Assembly (NCBI GenBank): GCA_001643475.1
Contig: LXTK01000150.1
Span: forward strand, 1 to 5,766
DNA from: Proteobacteria bacterium SPGG2
GTDB taxonomy: Bacteria; Pseudomonadota; Gammaproteobacteria; Acidiferrobacterales; SPGG2
Direction of reading: 5' to 3'
Length of the DNA stretch: 5,766 nucleotides
Numbering within the stretch: position 1 is the stretch's first letter; each line of letters starts with the position of its first letter. The notes below the pieces were generated by a model. That model worked only from the letters and a program-made list of their open reading frames with translations. It was not told the origin of the DNA and did not search any database. This document shows positions 1-5,485 of the stretch, piece by piece. The position numbers were made by a program, and so were the translations under genes.

Positions 1-704
1 TCTTCGATGGTTGCCTTATCAGCCCGCGACTCCAGAAAGCTCCTAACATAATTGCATTCGTTTTGCGGGAGCTGGTACGGATTGCAAAGCGCGAGCAATA
101 CGATCTGCAGATAACGTTCCGAGATTGTTACCGTGCTTTTGTTCTCTTCAGAGATTTCGATAGGATGAGACAAGCGACCGTGCTGCTCGGCGTATCGATA
201 CAACGCGTGTATCTCTTTCCACACCTCTGGTGCCGGTGGCATGTAAACTTGATACGACCGCGCCAGCACTTCGCCCAGATACCTTAGCGCTCGCTCGGTC
301 GCCATTACTAGTAGGCTCTTCTTTCCCCACGGGCGACGTGTCGCCTGAAGGTCATGGATGACACATTTGTAACCGATGGCCATCTCCATATGGAGCTGGC
401 GGATAAACTCGGCCAACTTCCTCACTTCCGGCGGTAACGGCAAAGCCAGGCCAATTAACTGGGACTGCAGCACAGAAGAGACCATCGCCACTGGCCCCTT
501 ATAGAGCTCCATTAAATCGAGACGGCTCTGCATCGCCAGCTCAAGCCGATTCAGCGTATACAGGGCCTGATAGATATCCCGCGCTGCTTCCCCGCTGTCG
601 GCGAGTGGCAGGGACTCGAGCCACGCACGCGCCTCTTTCGGGTTTGTCTCGGCTACCCAGGCCGACACTTCCTTCTCAGGAATCAATAATCCCAAGTTGT
701 TCAC
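1..704 (-). CDS. Uncharacterised mostly helical protein, 3' end beyond window
   Basis: An uninterrupted minus-strand frame runs from a GTG at 702-704 to the left edge (234 codons plus two bases), so the C-terminus is not visible. An in-frame TAA at 753-755 limits the start. AGGAG at 714-718 lies nine bases before the GTG, which favours it; TTG at 708-710 is only three bases from that site. The visible protein looks alpha-helical, with no signal peptide or membrane segment. The N-terminal pattern (W28, LP at 32-33, EAAR at 39-42, ALYTLNR at 47-53, then a LELYxxP-like stretch) resembles the N-terminal helical region of long gammaproteobacterial proteins that carry a PilZ domain further on. That is recall, not a search, and any PilZ motif would lie outside the window. 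That the frame is coding is well supported by its length and composition; its function is not known. It is transcribed divergently from the dehydrogenase gene at 1012. Confidence 0.75.
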   Translation of the reverse strand, partial: MNNLGLLIPEKEVSAWVAETNPKEARAWLESLPLADSGEAARDIYQALYTLNRLELAMQSRLDLMELYKGPVAMVSSVLQSQLIGLALPLPPEVRKLAEFIRQLHMEMAIGYKCVIHDLQATRRPWGKKSLLVMATERALRYLGEVLARSYQVYMPPAPEVWKEIHALYRYAEQHGRLSHPIEISEENKSTVTISERYLQIVLLALCNPYQLPQNECNYVRSFLESRADKATIE

Positions 705-751
705 TAACAACCGCTCCTGTTCTGGGAGGCTTTTAGGCCTTGTTTTATAGT

Positions 752-757
752 ATTATA
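752..757 (-). promoter_or_regulatory. Candidate -10 box for the minus-strand gene at 1-704
   Basis: Read on the minus strand this is a perfect TATAAT, 47 bases before the GTG start at 704, in a locally AT-rich patch (741-760). No good -35 is visible at the usual distance (the hexamer at 775-780 reads GGGATG). It is therefore either an activator-dependent promoter or chance. Confidence 0.35.
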
Positions 758-999
758 GGTCACTAGCATGCTGGCATCCCGTGCCGCTACCGGACCGGAT
801 GGTCGCAGTATTCTCCGTATATCTACCATATGTATAGTCGTTAGCGTCAGCGCGCGACTGGATGGGATAACAACGGCAGAGCGTGTTCAACCTTGTATGG
901 CCGCTGCTCCCGGTCGGTGCTCGCAACTCAGTGCCCTACGGATCATAACGGTTAAACTAAGGATAGAGCGAACGTCTACCTGTCTACCAGTAGTTCAAA

Positions 1000-1005
1000 G
1001 AGGAA
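1000..1005 (+). promoter_or_regulatory. Ribosome binding site that decides a TTG start
   Basis: GAGGAA sits six bases before the TTG at 1012-1014. No ATG or GTG in this frame lies nearby upstream, and the Rossmann glycine motif begins at residue 8. TTG at 1012 is thus the only start that preserves the whole nucleotide-binding fold with correct spacing. Confidence 0.7.
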
Positions 1006-1011
1006 TATTCG

Positions 1012-2292
1012 TTGAGTATTGTTGCCATCGTCGGCCTCGGATATGTCGGCCTACCCCTAGCGGTCGAGTTTGGGAAGAAACGAGAGACCTTTGGCTATGA
1101 TTCCGACGCTGACAAGATCGAGGCATATCAGCGCGGTGCCGACCCCAGCGGCCAAGTAACCGCCGACGAGCTGAATGCAGCCGACAGGCTCACGCTCACA
1201 TCAGACCCCAGCGTACTAGCTAACGCCGATTACATAATCGTCACCGTGCCCACACCCGTGGATAAGGCCCATCAACCAGACTTCCAACCGCTGCTGGCAG
1301 CGAGCCGCGCCATCGGCGCCCACATGACAAAAGGGTGCACCGTCATCTACGAATCCACAGTCTACCCAGGCGCCACCGAGGAGATATGCATACCGGTATT
1401 GGAGCAAACATCCAACATGACGTGGAAACGAGATTTTCGCGTTGGCTATTCGCCTGAACGCATCAACCCTGGCGACAAAGAACACACGCTACCCAATATC
1501 GTGAAAGTCGTAAGCGCAGATGACCAAGACACTCTCGAGCGTATAGCTAGTTTATACGAAGAGATCGTCATTGCTGGTGTCCATCGTGCCCCCAGCATAA
1601 AAGTAGCCGAAGCCGCCAAAGTGATAGAAAATACTCAGCGCGATCTCAACATTGCACTCATGAATGAGCTTGCCATCATTTTCAATCGAATCGGTATCGA
1701 CACCCTCGATGTGTTGCAGGCTGCCGAAACCAAATGGAACTTCCTACCGTTCAGGCCCGGACTGGTTGGCGGTCATTGCATCGGCGTCGATCCCTATTAC
1801 CTCACTTACAAAGCGGAAATGTTGGGATATCACCCGCAAGTCATACTGGCTGGCCGCCAGATCAATGATGGCATGGGCAAGTACATCGCCGAACAGGCGA
1901 TCAAATGCATGATCCACCACGGTGGGCCTATAAAGGCGGCCACGGTGAACATCCTCGGGCTCACTTTTAAGGAAGACTGTCCTGATCTTCGAAATTCTCG
2001 TGTCATCGACGTCATTAACGAGCTTAAGTCTTACGGCGTCAGGGTGTGCGTCCATGATCCAATAATAACCAGTGCCGAAGTCCGGCGCGAGTACGATATA
2101 GACCCCATGGACTGGGGCGAACTGCCGGTCGCAGACGCAGTGATTGTTGCGGTTGCCCATCAAGAGTTCATCGACAAACCTATTGCCGCGTATACAGAAA
2201 AGCTCATTGCCAATGGTTGCTTCGTCGACGTCAAGTCTCGCTTTGACGCCGATGAGCTGCGTCGCGCCGGCGTAACCGTCTGGCGACCATAG
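1012..2292 (+). CDS. tviB: UDP-N-acetylhexosamine 6-dehydrogenase, TviB/WbpO type
   Basis: A 426-residue cytoplasmic enzyme of the UDP-glucose/GDP-mannose dehydrogenase superfamily. It should oxidise the C6 hydroxyl of UDP-GlcNAc or UDP-GalNAc to the uronic acid with two NAD+, feeding capsule or O-antigen synthesis. The Rossmann motif GLGYVGLP is at residues 8-15. The family's catalytic residues are all present: T116 in the EST motif, E149 in SPERI, K203 and N207 in the central helix (EAAKVIENT), the thioester nucleophile C256 in GGHCIGVDPYYL, and D260. The C-terminal UDP-binding domain follows (TFKEDCPDLRNS), and length is normal for the family. The EFGKK, YSPERINPGD and GGHCIGVDPYYL pattern fits TviB/WbpO better than UDP-glucose dehydrogenase. 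UDP-GlcNAc versus UDP-GalNAc cannot be decided from sequence. The usual partner epimerase (TviC/WbpP) is not adjacent, so the gene stands alone here. It uses a rare TTG start. Confidence 0.88.
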   Translation: MSIVAIVGLGYVGLPLAVEFGKKRETFGYDSDADKIEAYQRGADPSGQVTADELNAADRLTLTSDPSVLANADYIIVTVPTPVDKAHQPDFQPLLAASRAIGAHMTKGCTVIYESTVYPGATEEICIPVLEQTSNMTWKRDFRVGYSPERINPGDKEHTLPNIVKVVSADDQDTLERIASLYEEIVIAGVHRAPSIKVAEAAKVIENTQRDLNIALMNELAIIFNRIGIDTLDVLQAAETKWNFLPFRPGLVGGHCIGVDPYYLTYKAEMLGYHPQVILAGRQINDGMGKYIAEQAIKCMIHHGGPIKAATVNILGLTFKEDCPDLRNSRVIDVINELKSYGVRVCVHDPIITSAEVRREYDIDPMDWGELPVADAVIVAVAHQEFIDKPIAAYTEKLIANGCFVDVKSRFDADELRRAGVTVWRP

Positions 2293-2293
2293 G

Positions 2294-2323
2294 CACGCAT
2301 TCCCATCATTGCCCCTATGCGTG
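2294..2323 (+). other. Weak hairpin between the dehydrogenase gene and fdxA
   Basis: CACGCAT at 2294-2300 pairs exactly with ATGCGTG at 2317-2323 across a 16-base loop, starting one base after the dehydrogenase stop codon. No T-tract follows, so it is not a classical intrinsic terminator. It could attenuate read-through or be chance. TATCAT at 2324-2329 directly after it could be a -10 box for fdxA, but no matching -35 is seen. Confidence 0.25.
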
Positions 2324-2351
2324 TATCATTCGCGCCCTCTGAAAGAAGTTT

Positions 2352-2356
2352 GGAGG
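2352..2356 (+). promoter_or_regulatory. Shine-Dalgarno of fdxA, unusually distant
   Basis: GGAGG at 2352-2356 is the only strong ribosome binding site before fdxA and lies 13 bases from its ATG, more than the usual five to nine. No closer in-frame start exists, and the protein aligns with the family from residue 1, so the start is kept despite the spacing. Confidence 0.55.
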
Positions 2357-2369
2357 GCAGCGATTAGCA

Positions 2370-2693
2370 ATGACCTATGTGGTCACCGACAGTTGTATCA
2401 AGTGTAAGTACACAGATTGTGTCGAGGTATGTCCCGTAGATTGTTTTCATGAAGGGCCGAACTTTCTGGTCATCGACCCTGATGAGTGCATCGATTGCAC
2501 GTTGTGTATTCCAGAGTGCCCGGTCGATGCGATTTATGCGGAAGACGACCTGCCGGAAGAATTTCAGCATTTTCTAGAGCTCAACGCAGAATTGACCAAG
2601 GACTGGCCAGTCATTACCGAAATGAAGCCCGCGCCTGCCGACGCGGCTGAGTGGGAGAAAAAGACAGATAAACTCCAATACCTCGAACGCTAG
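2370..2693 (+). CDS. fdxA: 7Fe ferredoxin [3Fe-4S][4Fe-4S], FdxA (FdI type)
   Basis: A 107-residue soluble ferredoxin. It matches the Azotobacter vinelandii ferredoxin I family along its whole length, from the VVTDSCIKC start to the LQYLER end. By analogy with FdI, C9, C17 and C50 hold the [3Fe-4S] cluster, and C21, C40, C43 and C46 hold the [4Fe-4S] cluster; C12 and C25 are the conserved non-ligand cysteines. The acidic C-terminal half (from about residue 55) is the usual extension that wraps the cluster domain. It is a low-potential single-electron carrier in the cytoplasm; in the family it has been linked to redox control of ferredoxin-NADP reductase, but the partner here is unknown. In many gammaproteobacteria fdxA sits by mutS or rpoS, which is not the case here. 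A 77-base gap from the dehydrogenase gene suggests its own promoter, though co-transcription is possible. Confidence 0.95.
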   Translation: MTYVVTDSCIKCKYTDCVEVCPVDCFHEGPNFLVIDPDECIDCTLCIPECPVDAIYAEDDLPEEFQHFLELNAELTKDWPVITEMKPAPADAAEWEKKTDKLQYLER

Positions 2694-2765
2694 CCTGCGT
2701 TTTCCAATGAGTGTGACCGCGCAGACGCACCTGGATCTAACCGCTATGCATGGCCGCTCTCGCAC

Positions 2766-3085
2766 GCCCGGCAACTCGGTAACTGCTCCCGGCAACTGCT
2801 CCATGCGTTGCTCTACCTCCCTGCGTGCTTGCAGGTCGCGGGCGTTACTCTAACTCCTACATCTCGGCAATTGCTCCGGCAACTGCTCCTGCGTTGCTCT
2901 AACTTCCTGCGTCTCGACAATCGCTCCTGCATTGCTCTACTTTCCTACGTCCATGTAGGTCACCTGTAGTCATACTCCTCGACCGCTGTTCCCGACGCGG
3001 TTCTACCTCCTGCATCCATGCAGTCGTGCGTTGCTCTCGGTCGCTGTTCCCGGCGCGACTCTACCTCCTGCATCCTTGCAGTCGT
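2766..3085. repeat. Cluster of degenerate interspersed repeats with small palindromes
   Basis: This stretch, inside a gene-free gap from 2694 to 3155, is built from recurring words. A GCGTTGCTCTAACTCC-like word occurs at 2805-2820, 2842-2857, 2891-2907 and 2929-2945, with partial copies at 3028-3038 and 3053-3068. An AACTGCTCC-like word occurs at 2781-2789, 2794-2802, 2869-2877, 2881-2889 and 2919-2927. Short hairpins are interspersed: CCTGC/GCAGG at 2820-2835, CCTAC/GTAGG at 2944-2959, CTGCAT/ATGCAG at 3010-3023 and CTGCA/TGCAG at 3068-3081. The G-to-A change in one left arm is matched by C-to-T in its right arm, suggesting the pairing is preserved. It resembles REP/BIME-type extragenic elements. 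Copies are too diverged and unevenly spaced for a CRISPR, and no convincing coding frame crosses them. The flanks 2694-2765 and 3086-3155 show nothing else. Confidence 0.75.
2981..3085 (+). repeat. Tandem pair of 47-bp repeats, 58-bp period
   Basis: 2981-3027 and 3039-3085 align over 47 bases with six mismatches, separated by an 11-base spacer (3028-3038) that is itself a copy of the GCGTTGCTC word. Each unit has a CGCTGTTCCC segment, then CTACCTCC, then a palindromic core around TGCATCC. They are the best-conserved copies in the cluster and could serve as query for further copies in the genome. Confidence 0.8.
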
Positions 3086-3155
3086 CCTCCAATCCTTGCC
3101 CTGTAGGTGGTAGAACATTCTGGCCAACGGGTTAACCCCACCTAGCTTAGGTGCC

Positions 3156-4638
3156 ATGGGCGACGCCTCGCCGCGTTCCTCTGCTAATACCGTACTCGTC
3201 TCCTACGGCGCGGATCCTCTGCGAATAGTTTCAGAACAACTACTTGCAGAAGCGCAGCCGAGCCCAATCGACCTTAGCAACACCGTCGTATTGTTGCCCC
3301 ATCAGGGTGCGGTGCCACGATTCCGACGCGTATTGCTTGACACGGCGAGCGACCTTGGGTTTCCAGCATTGTTACCGCCTTACGTGGGCGCCCTAGGTGC
3401 ATGGCTACAGAACTTCGCCGACAACAAACATAGACGCCTAAGCAATACCGGCAGAGAGATCTTATTGTTTGAGGCATTGGCCGAGCACCCGCAACCGATC
3501 GAGCGATGGGGCGCGTGGCCACTTATCGATGGGCTGCTCAAATTATTCGATTAACTCAGCCTAAATAACGTCAGCTTACCCGACGAACTCGATAGATTTA
3601 CACACTTACTTGCCAACGCCTATGGTGTATCCGAGCCGCCGCCGGCGCCGCTCAGTGACGAAGCACAACTTGCCCTCACGCTTTGGAAGGCCTGGAAACA
3701 TGAGCTGAGAGATCAGGCGTCTCACGATATTACGCAATCCACGCTGGCCGCCCTTAAAGGTAGCAGGTTGGAGGATGAGAATTTCGTGCAGCTCGCGAGT
3801 TCCGATCTCACCCATATCGTATGTACCGATAAAACTGAGATGCCGCAGCCGCAAGGCTGCCCCTCGGGCATGCTACCGAAAGAGCTCGTCTCGAATGCCT
3901 TTTCAGCCAGTGCTCATCTTGAAGAAACGGGATTACGGTGTTTGTGTGCATCGCGTCTTGCAAGCGTTTCACCTTGGGGCACCAGGATTACCAGGCCCTT
4001 TCAAAAAGCAGCTGGATCCTAACACCAGAACGGAAGCTAAAGAACTACTACTAAAAATCACTCGCGCAGCGTTCGCCGACGATATCAACACCAACATCTT
4101 TGCCGGTGGTTGGCTATTGCGATGGCAAGCAACCATCGATCCTTATCTCGATTAGCAACTACACCGTGAGCAGCAGTGGCGCCCATTCGCTAGCGAAACC
4201 ACTCAGTACCGCAGACAATCGGATGGTACGACCAATGTAATGCTAAGGGCACGCATCGATCGACTCGACCAGAGCGATCGAGGGCAAGCGATTGTTGACT
4301 ATAAGACCAGTCGAGTCCCTGATACGGTGACCGTAACCAGTGGTGAAAATATTCAGTTACCATTCTATGCCCTCACCCTGGAGCATGCAGTCACGCAAGC
4401 GCTTTTTCCGAAACTCAGCCCTACCAAGGTCTTGGACCGCGTGCGCATAGACGGCGCTGATGGAAACATGGTCATCACACAAGTAAGAGATCGGCTGCTG
4501 GCACTGCAAGCGGCGCCTGAAAACACAGCCGCCCTGCCGGCATGGGGTGATGACCAGATTTGTGCTTATTGCGATATTCAGGGTCTATGCCGGAAAGAGA
4601 TGTGGCTCGAAACTAACGAGGAACTGTTCGCGCCTTGA
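3156..4638 (+). pseudogene. Decayed AddB-like PD-(D/E)XK nuclease gene
   Basis: Remains of an AddB/RecB-like exonuclease subunit that would process broken DNA ends with an AddA-like helicase. From ATG 3156 the frame gives a typical N-terminus (VLVSYGADPL, NTVVLLPHQ) up to LLKLFD, then TAA at 3552-3554. The same frame continues with family-like sequence (LSLNNVSLP, FTHLLANAYG, ALTLWKAW) to about 3840. Between about 3840 and 3920 the reading jumps by +1 and the middle of the protein is gone. The C-terminal nuclease domain follows: RDYG and VHRVLQAFH (about 3925-3966), PGLPGPF, a TAG at 4153-4155 where the family usually has a tryptophan (YLDWQ), the catalytic RIDRLD and DYKT (4297-4308), QLPFYAL, and the iron-sulfur cysteines CAYC-x5-C near 4561-4590. 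About 494 codons remain, against roughly 850-900 from memory of intact members. The AddA-like partner lies downstream, also broken. Confidence 0.85.
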
Positions 4639-4646
4639 CCACTGTC

Positions 4647-4673
4647 AAAAAAAGGGCGACCCGGCGGTCGCCC
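4647..4673 (-). terminator. Intrinsic terminator on the minus strand
   Basis: GGGCGACC at 4654-4661 and GGTCGCCC at 4666-4673 form a perfect 8-bp GC-rich stem with a 4-base loop. Plus-strand A7 at 4647-4653 becomes a T7 tract right after the stem when read on the minus strand, the textbook intrinsic-terminator form. On the plus strand the stem is followed by CATGTGGGTTT, so it would work poorly for the nuclease gene ending at 4638. No protein-coding minus-strand gene is seen just to its right. Confidence 0.75.
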
Positions 4674-4783
4674 ATGTGGGTTTCACGAATTGTCCGCTAT
4701 CCTCGGCCCGGCGTCCCGGTAAGAGAGGCAGAGGCAACCGTGCAAGGCACCACACCGTGATGCCGGTGAGTTAAAGCTATTCT

Positions 4784-4803
4784 ATAACAAGCGTCCTTGT
4801 TAT
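4784..4803. repeat. Perfect 8-bp inverted repeat, 4-base spacer
   Basis: ATAACAAG at 4784-4791 and CTTGTTAT at 4796-4803 are exact reverse complements around CGTC. The surrounding sequence is AT-rich. It is too AT-rich for a strong terminator; an operator-like site or the scar of a small mobile element are possible readings. I have no second copy in the window to support either. Confidence 0.5.
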
Positions 4804-4854
4804 TTATACTCTATTTAAAGCATCAGAAAAGTCAAGAAACACGCGCTGTCGATA

Positions 4855-5471
4855 TTGGTAATTGCAATAGGAAATGATTATATATCAATTGGTTATGTGA
4901 CAAACCAGATTTTCAACATTATGAATCATTTGCGCTTACTTCGCGCCGCCAAGAACCACTATGGAAACGAGTGTGAGCTGAAAAACTTTCGCGAGCATAG
5001 CACTCACCATGCGCAACGCTGGGGAAGGGTCGAGTTACTGCCGCTTATACGTTGGGCGCAACCTTCATGCATCGAAATACCAACACAACTCCGAAACCCC
5101 CTGCGTCAGCCACGCAAAGTAAAGGAGGATGAGCGATATCGGGAAGAAGGCCGACTTGTCGCCAACAAAATATCAGCACTGATCGGACAGACGATAGATG
5201 ATGATGGCGCGCCCGGTTAGTCATTCGCAAGAACGAAATCTGTATTTTGGACTACAAAACACACCATGCTCGATACGAGGAAGCAGTTGCCATTGCCGAC
5301 ACCTTCTAAGGCCAGATGCATCTGTACGCCACTGGTATCCGAAAACTGTGGCCAACACACAAGTTACTAGTATTGCTGTTGTTTACTGCATTTCCGACGA
5401 TCGTCGATATCAGTACCGCAATCGAGATCGAGAAAGGCTGTACGACAGCATTGAGCAATACGCCATCGTAA
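4855..5471 (+). pseudogene. Remnant of AddA-like UvrD-family helicase-nuclease
   Basis: Two pieces of an AddA/RecB-like helicase-nuclease, in different frames. The first, ending at a TAG at 5218-5220, contains RVELLPLI (5026-5049), LRNPLRQPR and EEGRLVANKISALIG, which match the linker and start of helicase domain 2 in this family as I recall it; similarity left of about 4921 is faint and the boundary is a guess. The frame then changes between 5205 and 5217. The second reads RLVIRKNE, LDYKT with the catalytic DxK (5250-5261), a TAA at 5307-5309, QMHLYATGIRKLWP and LLLFTA, ending at TAA 5469-5471. This is the AddA C-terminal PD-(D/E)XK nuclease. The Walker A and B motifs and most of helicase domain 2 are missing, so no helicase can be made. 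It follows the broken AddB-like gene in the expected order and converges on the GGDEF gene, whose stop is 14 bases away. Confidence 0.72.
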
Positions 5472-5485
5472 GTCTGGGTTGGAAC

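Larger units (their letters stand above)
705..1011. other. Divergent intergenic spacer, no gene seen
   Basis: About 307 bases separate the divergent starts at 704 and 1012. The plus-strand open frame through 768-1100 runs into the dehydrogenase gene in the wrong frame, has no ribosome binding site and has an arginine/serine/cysteine-rich composition typical of a shadow frame. A weak TATAGT at 833-838 and the AT-rich patch near 741-760 are the only promoter-like elements. I see no tRNA, riboswitch or terminator. The spacer must hold the promoters for both flanking genes, but the one for the plus-strand gene cannot be placed with confidence. Confidence 0.6.
4639..4854. other. Spacer between the two broken nuclease genes, no protein gene seen
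   Basis: In intact relatives the AddB-like and AddA-like genes abut or overlap. Here about 216 bases lie between the AddB-like stop and the first AddA-like-phase sequence, holding the minus-strand terminator, a GC-rich part (4690-4770) and an AT-rich part (4771-4830). No Walker A segment, which should open an AddA-like gene, can be read in any plus frame. Minus-strand elements that could start a short transcript are TTGACT at 4829-4834 and TATAAA at 4802-4807, but their 21-base spacing is too long for a standard promoter. The open frame through 4547-4774 is a shadow of the nuclease gene. Confidence 0.45.

Noticed and set aside
768..1100. 110-residue plus-strand protein upstream of and overlapping the dehydrogenase gene
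   Set aside because: No ribosome binding site, no family resemblance, and it overlaps the start of a certain gene in a different frame.
1744..2163. 139-residue minus-strand protein
   Set aside because: It lies wholly inside the dehydrogenase gene, whose catalytic motifs establish the plus frame as the real one.
2766..3085. CRISPR array
   Set aside because: Repeat copies differ from each other, spacing is irregular, the intervening sequences are themselves copies of the repeat words, and no cas gene is present.
2694..3155. Hidden coding region between fdxA and the nuclease pseudogene
   Set aside because: Open frames here are short, lack ribosome binding sites and cross repeat words in different phases; nothing recognisable is encoded.
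4240..4638. Stand-alone small PD-(D/E)XK nuclease gene starting at ATG 4240
   Set aside because: It begins inside the conserved nuclease domain, just before the catalytic RIDRLD; family-like sequence continues upstream in the same frame across the TAG at 4153, and no ribosome binding site precedes it. It is better read as the tail of the pseudogene.
4654..4673. Plus-strand terminator for the nuclease gene
   Set aside because: The stem is well placed 15 bases after the stop at 4638, but no T-tract follows on the plus strand; the T-tract is only on the minus-strand side.
3156..5471. Stop-codon reassignment or programmed frameshifting rather than pseudogenes
   Set aside because: TAA, TAG and frame changes all occur along with absence of large required domains, while the intact genes at 1012 and 2370 end normally at TAG; simple decay explains all of it.
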